A stretch of DNA of 64,000 nucleotides, from the NCBI GenBank assembly GCA_036500345.1, contig DASYCE010000012.1, positions 107,110 to 171,109 of the forward strand, given 5' to 3'. Both the position numbers and the translations under genes were made by a program. The notes under the pieces are model-generated. The model was not told the DNA's origin and did not search any database. It saw nothing but the letters and a program-made list of their open reading frames with translations. The stretch is from Gemmatimonadales bacterium (GTDB lineage Bacteria > Gemmatimonadota > Gemmatimonadetes > Gemmatimonadales > GWC2-71-9). Shown here piece by piece: positions 50,328 through 58,627 of the stretch (its first letter is position 1; each line of letters begins with the position of its first letter).

Positions 50328-51998
50328 CTACTGAAGGCTTGGCATATCGACGCCGCGGTCGCGCGCCACGTCGATCGCCTTCTCGTACCCCGCGTCGGCG
50401 TGGCGGATCACTCCCATCGCCGGATCGTTGGTGAGACAGAGCGCCAACCGCCGGTCGGCGTCGCTCGACCCGTCGGCGACGGCGACGAGCCCGGCGTGCT
50501 GCGAGTATCCCATTCCCACGCCGCCGCCGTGATGAAACGACGTCCACCCAGCACCGCTCGCCGTCCCGACCGCGAAGTTGAGGAGCGCCCAGTCGCTCAC
50601 GGCGTCGGATCCGTCCTTCATCGCTTCGGTTTCGCGATATGGCGACGCGACCGATCCGGCATCGAGATGATCTCGCCCGATGACGATCGGCGCCTTGAGT
50701 CGTCCGTCGCGCACCATCTCGTTGAAGAGGAGCCCGGCCTTGTCGCGCTGCCGGTATCCGAGCCAGCAGATCCGCGCCGGCAGTCCCTGGAACGCGATCC
50801 GTTCGCCGGCCCAGCCGAGCCACTGCTGCATCCGTCGATCGTCGGGGAAGAGCTCCAGCATGGCGCGGTCGGTCGCCGCGATGTCGGCTGGATCGCCCGA
50901 GAGGGCGACCCAGCGAAACGGCCCGCGCCCTTCACAGAACGAGTCGCGGATGAATGCGGGGACGAATCCCGGATAGTCGAAGGCGTTCTTCAGTCCGCCG
51001 AGCTGCGCCTGTGCCCGGAGATTGTTGCCGTAGTCGAACGCGACCGCTCCGCGTCGCTGCAATTCGAGGATCGCCTCGACGTGCCTCACCATCGCTTCGC
51101 GCACGCGTTTGAGGTATTCATCCGGCTGTTTCGCACGGAGTTCGTTGATGTCTTCGTCCGGCTTCGAGGGCGGGATGTAGCCCCACATCGGATCATGCGC
51201 CGATGTCTGGTCGGTGACGAGCTGCGGCGTGAAGTTGCGGTGAACCAGATCGGGGAGCAGGTCGGCGGCGTTGCCGTGCACGCCGATCGAGAGTGCCTTC
51301 TTGTCGCGTGCCGCGCGTTGCGCCTTGGCGATCGCGTCGTCGAGCGATGTGGCAACGACATCGAGATACCGCGTTTCGAGGCGGCGTTCGATCCGGTGAG
51401 GATCGATCTCGATGCAGATGCTCACGCCACCGGCCAGCGAGACGGCGAGCGGCTGCGCACCGCCCATGCCGCCGAGTCCCGCGGTGACCGTGATTGTCCC
51501 GGCGAGCGATCCGCCGAAATGTTTCTCCGCCGCCGCCGCGAACGTTTCGTACGTGCCCTGCAGGATCCCCTGCGTGCCGATGTAGATCCATGACCCGGCC
51601 GTCATCTGGCCGTACATCATCAGGCCGAGGCGATCGAGCCGATCGAACTCCTCCCACGTCGCCCATTTCGGCACGAGATTGGAATTGGCGAGGATGACGC
51701 GCGGTGCCATGTCGTGCGTGCGAAGGACGCCGACCGGCTTGCCGCTCTGGATCAGGAGGGTTTCGTCGTTCTCGAGACGATCGAGCGTCGCCACGATGGC
51801 GTGATAGGCGTCCCAGTTCCGCGCCGCCTTGCCGCGACCGCCATACACGATCAACTCGTCCGGCTTTTCTGCCACCGCCGGATCGAGGTTGTTCATCAGC
51901 ATCCGCTTGGCGGCTTCCTGGATCCAGCCGCGGGCGGTCCGCGTGGCACCGTGCGGAGCATGTATCGGCATCGACAAGTCACGGAAGAACGTGGACAC
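50328..51998 (-). CDS. hutU: Urocanate hydratase
   Basis: Second step of histidine breakdown: urocanate to imidazolonepropionate. 556 residues from GTG 51998; ATG 51971 (547 residues) is equally plausible. Blocks: [55 protein letters not shown] (NAD binding), [31 protein letters not shown]-like [30 protein letters not shown]. Stands alone, 12 kb from hutH-hutI. Confidence 0.96.
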   Translation of the reverse strand: MSTFFRDLSMPIHAPHGATRTARGWIQEAAKRMLMNNLDPAVAEKPDELIVYGGRGKAARNWDAYHAIVATLDRLENDETLLIQSGKPVGVLRTHDMAPRVILANSNLVPKWATWEEFDRLDRLGLMMYGQMTAGSWIYIGTQGILQGTYETFAAAAEKHFGGSLAGTITVTAGLGGMGGAQPLAVSLAGGVSICIEIDPHRIERRLETRYLDVVATSLDDAIAKAQRAARDKKALSIGVHGNAADLLPDLVHRNFTPQLVTDQTSAHDPMWGYIPPSKPDEDINELRAKQPDEYLKRVREAMVRHVEAILELQRRGAVAFDYGNNLRAQAQLGGLKNAFDYPGFVPAFIRDSFCEGRGPFRWVALSGDPADIAATDRAMLELFPDDRRMQQWLGWAGERIAFQGLPARICWLGYRQRDKAGLLFNEMVRDGRLKAPIVIGRDHLDAGSVASPYRETEAMKDGSDAVSDWALLNFAVGTASGAGWTSFHHGGGVGMGYSQHAGLVAVADGSSDADRRLALCLTNDPAMGVIRHADAGYEKAIDVARDRGVDMPSLQ

Positions 51999-52038
51999 GA
52001 GCGCATTGGTTCAGCGCGGACTTGAAGATAAGGCGGGA

Positions 52039-52446
52039 TCAGGCCGCGAACGGCACTCCTTCGAGTACTTCGCGGACCTTGCCGATCAACCGCGTCGTGC
52101 CGAACGGCTTGGCGAGAAAAGCCGACTCTCCGTCATCGAGGAGGCCGTGCCGCGAGATCGCCTCGGTCGGATAGCCGGAGAGATAGAGGACGCGCGTCTC
52201 CGGCGAGTTGCGGGCAAACTCGCGCGCCAGCTCCGGGCCGCTCATCCCGGGCATCACTACGTCGGTGAGCAACAAGTCGATCGGCGCGTCGGTCAGGAGG
52301 GCGAGGCGGAGCGCCTCGTCGCCGTGCGATGCGGTGTACACGGTATAGCCGCGCGCCTCGAGGACGCGCCCTGTCACGTGCCGTACGTTCGGATCGTCCT
52401 CGACGACAAGAATCGTCGCCGGCTCACCCGCCAGCTTGCTGGTCAT
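52039..52446 (-). CDS. Stand-alone response regulator receiver domain
   Basis: 135 residues from ATG 52446. CheY-like fold: ILVVEDDPNVR (acidic pair), LLLTDVVMPGMSG (phosphorylatable Asp), YLSGYP, AFLAKPF (Lys). No output domain, so it probably relays phosphate or docks to a histidine kinase located elsewhere. Divergent from the beta-lactamase gene. Confidence 0.93.
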   Translation of the reverse strand: MTSKLAGEPATILVVEDDPNVRHVTGRVLEARGYTVYTASHGDEALRLALLTDAPIDLLLTDVVMPGMSGPELAREFARNSPETRVLYLSGYPTEAISRHGLLDDGESAFLAKPFGTTRLIGKVREVLEGVPFAA

Positions 52447-52583
52447 CACGGTACCGCTCCCCCTGTTTGGACCGCGCCGATCTGATCGTTCGGCTTGGTG
52501 ACCCGACAACGGGCAAGAACGGTGCCCAAGGTCAGCCAGCCGGAAAGGCTGAATTTATAAGCACTTAGCAAAAACCAACGTCA

Positions 52584-52601
52584 AGAAACTGGTCAGTTTC
52601 T
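52584..52601. promoter_or_regulatory. Palindrome AGAAACT-GGTC-AGTTTCT before the beta-lactamase gene
   Basis: Perfect 7-bp inverted repeat, 38 bases before ATG 52640. Operator candidate; no regulator of beta-lactamase type is adjacent. Confidence 0.5.
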
Positions 52602-52639
52602 CTCTGAGTATTCTTCTGCCGTCGAAAATGGAGGTGGGA

Positions 52640-53560
52640 ATGGCAGTGCGTTGGAGGCAGCGGATCGGGACGCTGGGAATTGTCATTGCCGCCGGCGCCA
52701 TGGCGGCGGCCCGGATCGAGGGGCAGGTCCCTCATCGGCTGGCGAGAAGTGGCTCCGCGATCGGAAAGATTGCCGCCGCGATCGACGGCCGGGTCGGAGC
52801 CGCAGGGCTGGTGGTCGAGACCGGCGACCGGGTCGATTTTCGCGGCAACGAACGGTTTCCGATGCAGAGCGTCTACAAGGTCCCGATCGCGATGGCGGTG
52901 CTCCAGCAGATCGACGCCGGCAGGGTGACGCTGAGCCAGTCGATGCATCTGCGGCGCGGCGATCTCGTGCCGGAGGTGCATTCACCGATTCGCGATGCCA
53001 ATCCCTCGGGCGGCGATTTCACCGTCCGCGAACTCCTGCGCGGCGCGATCGTCGAGAGCGATGGAACGGCGTCGGACATGTTGCTCACCATGACGACTCC
53101 GGAGAACGTGACGCACCTGCTGCGGACCGCCGGCATCGACAGCGTGGTGGTCGCAACCACGGAGCGCGCGATGACTCGCGGCCCGACGGTGCAGGATCGC
53201 AACTGGTCGACCCCTCGCGCCGCGGTGCAACTCCTTCGCGAACTCCAGCGCGGTCGTACCATCTCGGCGCCGAGTCGTGCGCTGCTGCTTGGCTGGATGG
53301 AAGAGACCACGATCGGTGCCGACCGGATCAAGGGTCGATTGCCGAAGGGAACGATCGTGGCGCACAAGACCGGGTTGGATCAGACGCGGAACGGCATGGT
53401 CCGCGCGACCAACGACATCGGCCTGGTGACCCTTCCCAACGGGCAGCACCTGGCGATCGCCGTGTTCATCCGCGATTCGCGCGCTCCCGAAAGCCGCCGT
53501 GCCGACGCGATTGCGCGCATTGCACGCGCGATGTGGGACGCGGCGACCGCCAGGAGATAA
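52640..53560 (+). CDS. bla: Class A beta-lactamase-like protein
   Basis: 306 residues from ATG 52640, five bases after GGAGG. Signal peptide, then SVYK (SxxK), ESDGTASD (SDG replaces the usual SDN), TTERAM (the Glu166 region) with QDRNWSTPRAA, and HKTG. The set and spacing fit subclass A2 (PER/CfxA-like) penicillinases/cephalosporinases. Whether it hydrolyses beta-lactams cannot be told from sequence; the SDG change may weaken it. Confidence 0.85.
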   Translation: MAVRWRQRIGTLGIVIAAGAMAAARIEGQVPHRLARSGSAIGKIAAAIDGRVGAAGLVVETGDRVDFRGNERFPMQSVYKVPIAMAVLQQIDAGRVTLSQSMHLRRGDLVPEVHSPIRDANPSGGDFTVRELLRGAIVESDGTASDMLLTMTTPENVTHLLRTAGIDSVVVATTERAMTRGPTVQDRNWSTPRAAVQLLRELQRGRTISAPSRALLLGWMEETTIGADRIKGRLPKGTIVAHKTGLDQTRNGMVRATNDIGLVTLPNGQHLAIAVFIRDSRAPESRRADAIARIARAMWDAATARR

Positions 53561-53596
53561 CTCCGGCGCCGCGGCGGCGGAGTGCGCGATCGAGAG

Positions 53597-54487
53597 CTAC
53601 TTCTCCGCCGCGCTCAATGCGTTGCGAATTCCCTGCAACAGCGCCGGGAGCGGAGCGTCCCCCCAGAAGTGGAGGAAGTAGATCTCCGGTGACGCGCCGA
53701 TGAGATGCGTGTGCAGTGCCGTCGCCGTGATCCCCGCCGCCGTGAGCGCACGGATCACCGGTTGCACCTGCCCCGCCGTCATGGCGAAGTCGCCGGTCGC
53801 CACAGCGCGCGCCGGTGTCACCTGCTGGATTGCGATCGACGTCCCGTATGCGAGCGCCGGCACGAGTGCGTTTCCGCCCACTGTGACCGGTGGGGCGACG
53901 AGCATCGCCGACAGAGACGCAACGGCGCCCGACGCGCGACTGTGCAGTCCGAGGACGCGAAAGACTTGCGCCGTATCGATGGTAACCACGGCGGAGTTCG
54001 CGGGCGGGTGTGCACCAGGGTGCGGTGCCTCCGTCACGCGCATCACGCTGTTCACGCGCGTCGCGAGATCGACGGCACTTCCGCTGCCGTGAAAGTGGAT
54101 GTAGGCGAGGCGCGGTGTCTCGCCGTTGAGATGATCGTGGATCGCGGCGACATCGAGATGCCCGGCAACGATCGCGTGGAGCACCTTCGGCAATTCCGAT
54201 TCCGTGGCGATGATGTCACCCATCGCCTCCGCCCTGGCCGGCGTCCCGGCGAATCCCGCCCAGCTACCCAGGGCCAGCGCCGGCGCGATCTTCACGTCGC
54301 CGACCATCACGTTGAGGTCGGTGCGGGGAAGGGTGTATCGGGTGTATCCCCCGCCGTCGGCCGGGGGAGCGCCGAGGATCGCCGCGACAGTGTCGCGCAC
54401 GGGGTCGAACGGTGATTGTGCCTCGACGTACATCGGCAGCACGCCAGCGATTGCGATGCTGATCGTGACTGCTGTGCGAATTCGCAT
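53597..54487 (-). CDS. DUF1259 (LppY/LpqO) exported protein
   Basis: 296 residues, signal peptide (ends MYVEAQS), GAGGAG six bases before ATG 54487. Two copies of the DUF1259 unit (about 35-160 and 165-290) with repeated IHDHLNGETPRLAYIHFHGSG and LHTHLIGASPEIYFLHFWGDA. Function unknown in this family. Downstream of the monooxygenase gene, 33 bp away. Confidence 0.88.
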   Translation of the reverse strand: MRIRTAVTISIAIAGVLPMYVEAQSPFDPVRDTVAAILGAPPADGGGYTRYTLPRTDLNVMVGDVKIAPALALGSWAGFAGTPARAEAMGDIIATESELPKVLHAIVAGHLDVAAIHDHLNGETPRLAYIHFHGSGSAVDLATRVNSVMRVTEAPHPGAHPPANSAVVTIDTAQVFRVLGLHSRASGAVASLSAMLVAPPVTVGGNALVPALAYGTSIAIQQVTPARAVATGDFAMTAGQVQPVIRALTAAGITATALHTHLIGASPEIYFLHFWGDAPLPALLQGIRNALSAAEK

Positions 54488-54520
54488 CTTCAGCTCCTCG
54501 TTGTTGGTTTCCGTTTCGTG

Positions 54521-56059
54521 TCATGTCGTCCTCGGTTCGCCGTGTCCCAATCCGCGGGCTGCGAGAAATGATCGCAGCATGGATCCCGTCGCCCCGGCGA
54601 GCGCGACGTAGCCGTCGGGGCGGATCAGGTACCCCGCGTCGCGCTGGAGCCCGGCGGCCTGCATCGACGGGTCCCAGGCGAATCGATGGATCGGAATGCC
54701 GTGTTCGTCACAGACGACGCGGAGCGAGGTCGGGACGTCACCGTAGACGTGCATCTGCCAGTCGAGCGACGCGAGCGGCGCAAAATTGTCCTGGCCTTGA
54801 CCGAGCTTGATCCACGGGAGCCGATCTCCACCGCGGACGCTGCCGGCACGCCCTGCGTTCCAATGGACATGCCGGTAGGTGATCTCGGTCTGCGACACGG
54901 TGCGGTAGAGGAATCGCTGCACCCGTTTGCGCCGGAGCAGCCAGGGGAAGAGTCGCGGTACCACGCGGCTCCGCATCGTCCGTGCGATGAAGCCATCGCG
55001 GGTGACGAAGGTGAAGGCGCGATCGGTCGATTGCACCAGCTGTCGCGCGAACCCGATTCGCTCCGGTTCGTAGCTGTCGAGCAGGGTTGCATTGGCTCGG
55101 CGCTGGATCACGTCGGCGAGTTTCCAGGCGAGATTGACCGCATCACCGATCCCGGTGTTCATACCCTGTCCGCCGACCGGCGAGTGGATGTGCGCGGCAT
55201 CGCCGGCGAGAAAGACGCGGCCGCGACGGAAGGTATCGGCGACTCGGTGATGCACGTGATAGGTCGAGAACCACTTCACGCCGTGCACGGAGATTCCCAT
55301 CCCGCCGATGACCCGCTGCGAGACGTCTTCCCACGTGAGCGTGCTGCCGGGCGCCGCCGGGTTTGCGACGACCGTGCCGACCAGGCGAACGGTACCCGTG
55401 TCGCGAAGCGGGAAGACCAGGAGGAAGTCGGCGTCGTCGATCACGACATGCAGTTCGTTGTTGGCGACGGCGCCGGTCGCCTCGACATCGGCGACGTAGA
55501 ACATCCGCTGGTACGTCCCGCCGGGGAAGCCGGCGCCGATTCCCTGGCGCACCACCGACGACGCGCCGTCGCAGCCAACGAGATACCGTGAGATGCAGCT
55601 CGAGGTGACGTCGCCGGAGCGGACGGTCGTTTCGACCCGCTCGCTCAGGTCGCGGAACGAGATGACCTCGACGCCTCGTTCGACGTGAACGCCGACGGCC
55701 TCGAGTTGCTCGATCATCAGCCGTTCGTGGAGCTCCTGCGGCAGCACCAGCATGTACGGAAAACGGGTGATCCCCTCGCCGGCGAGGGAAAGCGGTGCAC
55801 GGGCAAGGTGCCGTCCATGCGCCCAGAGATTGACGCCGGGGACCTCGACGCCGCGCGCAATGGCAACGTCGGCAAAGCCGAGCTGCTGGTAGAACTCGAG
55901 GGTACGGGCCTGGACCGCGAGGGCGCGCGAGGTCGTTCCGGGCGCCGCCGCCTTGTCGACAATCCGCAGCCGCACCCCTCGCCGGGCGAGCCAGAGGGCG
56001 AGGACCAGGCCGGTGGGACCCGCACCTGCGATGAGGACATCGACGTCGCCGGACGCCAT
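54521..56059 (-). CDS. FAD-dependent aromatic monooxygenase (PheA/TfdB type)
   Basis: 512 residues. FAD motif AGAGPTG (11-17), second motif VGCDGASSVVR, and GDAAHIHSPVGGQGMNTGIGDAVNLAWKL (about 287-315). Hydroxylates phenolic or polyketide aromatic rings using NAD(P)H and oxygen. C-terminal ~130 residues are divergent. Substrate unknown. 33 bp upstream of DUF1259 gene on the same strand. Confidence 0.9.
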   Translation of the reverse strand: MASGDVDVLIAGAGPTGLVLALWLARRGVRLRIVDKAAAPGTTSRALAVQARTLEFYQQLGFADVAIARGVEVPGVNLWAHGRHLARAPLSLAGEGITRFPYMLVLPQELHERLMIEQLEAVGVHVERGVEVISFRDLSERVETTVRSGDVTSSCISRYLVGCDGASSVVRQGIGAGFPGGTYQRMFYVADVEATGAVANNELHVVIDDADFLLVFPLRDTGTVRLVGTVVANPAAPGSTLTWEDVSQRVIGGMGISVHGVKWFSTYHVHHRVADTFRRGRVFLAGDAAHIHSPVGGQGMNTGIGDAVNLAWKLADVIQRRANATLLDSYEPERIGFARQLVQSTDRAFTFVTRDGFIARTMRSRVVPRLFPWLLRRKRVQRFLYRTVSQTEITYRHVHWNAGRAGSVRGGDRLPWIKLGQGQDNFAPLASLDWQMHVYGDVPTSLRVVCDEHGIPIHRFAWDPSMQAAGLQRDAGYLIRPDGYVALAGATGSMLRSFLAARGLGHGEPRTT

Positions 56060-56077
56060 CAGGATTTGCCGATCGGT

Positions 56078-56599
56078 TCAGGGATTCGCCCGCAACCTGA
56101 GTGGTACGACGGTCGTTCCCCAGTGGAGTTGCACCACGGCGGAGTCGGCGTCGACCATCGGGAATTCCCACTGCAGCGTTTCGACGTGATCACCCCGGAC
56201 CGGCAGCGCCTTCACGCGCAGCACATCCTTGCCGCTCGGATACCGGAGATGAAAGGCAACTGCCGTCCGGTTGAAAATGATCGTCCACGCGGTGGAATCC
56301 GGGATTGTCCAGATGCTGTAGCTCCCCGCGGCGAGGCGGGAACCATTGATGTCGAGCGGTGCGGAGAGCGTAATTCGCGCCGCGCTGTCGGCGCTGGGCG
56401 TCCAGATCTGACCCCAGGGCACCAGTGAGCCGAACAGTGCCCGACCTCGCGCCACCGGACGACGGTAGACGATCTCGACCCGGGTCCCGGCAATGAGCTG
56501 CGATACCGTGCCGAGCTGGCTCTTGGGAGTCGCCTGCGCACAAGCGCTCGCGCCGGGGACGGCGACGAGGAGCGCGAGGGTAAGGGAAATGAATCGCAT
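56078..56599 (-). CDS. DUF2911 exported protein
   Basis: 173 residues from ATG 56599 (TATTAT five bases upstream). Signal peptide (to ASACAQA), then DUF2911 blocks VEIVYRRPVARGRALFG, PWGQIWTPSADSAARITLS, GSRLAAGSYSIWTIPD and WTIIFNRT. Beta-sandwich of unknown role. Its start overlaps in opposite sense with an upstream ATG of the ilvA-type frame. Confidence 0.88.
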   Translation of the reverse strand: MRFISLTLALLVAVPGASACAQATPKSQLGTVSQLIAGTRVEIVYRRPVARGRALFGSLVPWGQIWTPSADSAARITLSAPLDINGSRLAAGSYSIWTIPDSTAWTIIFNRTAVAFHLRYPSGKDVLRVKALPVRGDHVETLQWEFPMVDADSAVVQLHWGTTVVPLRLRANP

Positions 56600-56705
56600 G
56601 GCGGATAATACAGCGCCGGCGCGGTTGGTGGTCGGCGGGATCATCGGCGTCGCGCTAACTTCTCCCGGTCACCGTTTCACCAACGCACCGACTGCGAGCC
56701 ATTTC

Positions 56706-57665
56706 GTGTTCACATTGACCGTCGGCGATTTCCAGCAGGTGCGCGACCGGATCGCGCCGCACATCAAGCGCACGCCGCTGCTCACGTCACGCCAGTTGAG
56801 CGAGCTCACCGGTTACGACGTGCGTCTCAAGGCCGAACTCTTCCAGCGCGGCGGCTCCTACAAGATCCGCGGACCGCTCAACAAGCTGTCGCAGATGTCG
56901 GATGAAGAGCGGCGCCGCGGCGTGGTCTGCTCATCGGCGGGGAATCACGCGCAGGGCGTCGCCCTCGCGGCGAAGATCCACGGAGTGCGCGCCGTGGTCT
57001 GCATGGCGACGAACGCCACGCCGTCGAAGATCGCGGCGACAAAGGGATACGGCGCCGAGGTGGTCCTGCACGGCAGCATCTGGGATGAAGCGAACGAGAA
57101 GGCGAAAGAACTGGTCCGCGACGAGGGGCTGACCTACATCCATCCGTTCGACGACGAGCAGCTGATCGCGGGACAGGGGACGCTCGGACTCGAGATCGTG
57201 CAGGATTGGCCGGAGGTTGACGCGATCGTGGTGCCGATCGGCGGTGGCGGGCTGATCAGCGGCACCTCGATGGCCGCCAAGAGCCACAACCCCGCGATCC
57301 GCGTGATCGGGGTTGAATCGTCCGATGGCCCGGCGATGAAGACCAGCGTCGAACGAGGCGAGCTGACGACGATCGAGTGCAACACCATCATCGACGGCCT
57401 GCGGGTACGGCGCACCGGTGTCATCAACTTCGGTGTGGTGCAGCGCTTCGTCGACGAGATCGTGGCGCTTCCCGATCGCGAGATTTTCGAGGCGATGATC
57501 TGGGTGATGGAGCGGTGCAAGCTGGTCGTCGAAGGCGCGGCTGCGGCACCGGTCGGAGCGCTGCTTCACGACCTGGTGAAGCTTCCCAGGGGATCGAAGG
57601 TTGCGGTGGTCCTGAGCGGCGGCAACGTGAGCCTCGACCAGCTTCGCGGGCTGCGCTGGAACTGA
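56706..57665 (+). CDS. ilvA: Threonine/serine dehydratase
   Basis: 319 residues from GTG 56706, close to the length of short catabolic threonine dehydratases (about 330). PLP Lys53 in RGGSYKIRG, SSAGNHAQGVA, PIGGGGLISG, LSGGN. No C-terminal regulatory domain, so not feedback-inhibited by isoleucine. Upstream ATG 56598 would add 36 residues that do not match the family. TAACTT at 56656-56661 may be its -10. Confidence 0.88.
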   Translation: MFTLTVGDFQQVRDRIAPHIKRTPLLTSRQLSELTGYDVRLKAELFQRGGSYKIRGPLNKLSQMSDEERRRGVVCSSAGNHAQGVALAAKIHGVRAVVCMATNATPSKIAATKGYGAEVVLHGSIWDEANEKAKELVRDEGLTYIHPFDDEQLIAGQGTLGLEIVQDWPEVDAIVVPIGGGGLISGTSMAAKSHNPAIRVIGVESSDGPAMKTSVERGELTTIECNTIIDGLRVRRTGVINFGVVQRFVDEIVALPDREIFEAMIWVMERCKLVVEGAAAAPVGALLHDLVKLPRGSKVAVVLSGGNVSLDQLRGLRWN

Positions 57666-57710
57666 GCCGCACGGGCTCGGCGCTTTTCATCGACGAAACG
57701 GACACGACGC

Positions 57711-58190
57711 ATGGCACAGCAGTCACCATACCGCACACTTCCGGGAACTCAGCGGCTGTCGCTGGTGGCGCATGACATTGCCACCAGCACCGACGCCCGC
57801 GACGGATACATCCGCGCCATCGTGTCGCGCGGCGGCGGCTTCCGTCCCGAGAAGTTGCGGAAGTGGCCGCCGGAGCAGCTGGCGCGCGAGGTGGTGCGGC
57901 ACAATCTGGAGACACCGCACGACGAGCTCCGGCTGCTGGTGATCCTGTACGTCGATGTGGAACCGGCACTGCAGATCGAATTTCTCGATGCCACCGGCGT
58001 GCGGCGCGAGGGGGCGTCGATCCCGGAAGATGTCGAACCGCCGTTCGCGGCGGCCGACGTGATCCGGACCGCGGCGAGCGCGCTGGTGGCGCAGCACGGC
58101 GACGAAGCGCGTCGGTATCTCCGGACGATTTCGATCTACAACGACGCGGCATGGCCCGGCCTGGCCGACCTGCTGCCGACGCTCGCGTGA
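57711..58190 (+). CDS. Protein of unknown function
   Basis: 159 residues, cytosolic. RIRAIVSRGGGFRPEKLRK-like basic segment, then a regular alpha/beta body (LRLLVILYVDVEPALQIEFLDATGVRREGASIPEDVEPPFAAADVIRTAASALV). Not recognised. It is followed by a MaoC gene sharing one base (TGATG), so it likely works with it. Confidence 0.6.
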   Translation: MAQQSPYRTLPGTQRLSLVAHDIATSTDARDGYIRAIVSRGGGFRPEKLRKWPPEQLAREVVRHNLETPHDELRLLVILYVDVEPALQIEFLDATGVRREGASIPEDVEPPFAAADVIRTAASALVAQHGDEARRYLRTISIYNDAAWPGLADLLPTLA

Positions 58191-58627
58191 TGTCGCCGGC
58201 CGACGGGAATTCGGCGTTGCTGGTGGTGGGCCAGAAGGCGCGTCGTTCGCAGACCTTCACCGCCCTGGACGTGGAGCGGTACGCGGTCCTGAGCGGCGAT
58301 CGCAATCCGCTCCACTTCGATTCGGCGTTTGTCGCGGGGACATCGTTTGGCAAGCTCGTGGTGCAGGGCGGTCTCACCACCGGCGTGCTGCACGCCCTCG
58401 TCGCCACCGATCTGCCGGGACCTGGAACGGTCTTCCTGAGCCAGAACTGGAAATTCACCGCGCCGGTCTTCATCGGCGACACGGTGACCGCCGAGGCCGA
58501 GGTCGTGAGCGTGCACGCGTCGAAACCGGTGACGCAACTGGCGATCCGCGTCTGGCGGGACGACGGAACCACGGTACTCGAGGGCGAAGCGTGGTGTTAC
58601 CGCTTTCAGCCCGCACCGCCTCCCTGA
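58190..58627 (+). CDS. MaoC-like (R)-enoyl hydratase domain protein
   Basis: 145 residues, hot-dog fold. DVERYAVLSGDRNPLHFDSAFV contains the catalytic DxNPxH-type motif, followed by FGKLVVQGGLTTGVL and FTAPVFIGDTV. Adds water to 2-enoyl-CoA or a related thioester. Coupled to the preceding gene; its last 22 bases overlap the 3' end of ftcD on the other strand. Confidence 0.88.
   Translation: MSPADGNSALLVVGQKARRSQTFTALDVERYAVLSGDRNPLHFDSAFVAGTSFGKLVVQGGLTTGVLHALVATDLPGPGTVFLSQNWKFTAPVFIGDTVTAEAEVVSVHASKPVTQLAIRVWRDDGTTVLEGEAWCYRFQPAPPP

Noticed and set aside
53052-53449. Reverse frames across the beta-lactamase
   Set aside because: Mirror frames; the plus-strand protein has all motifs and an RBS.
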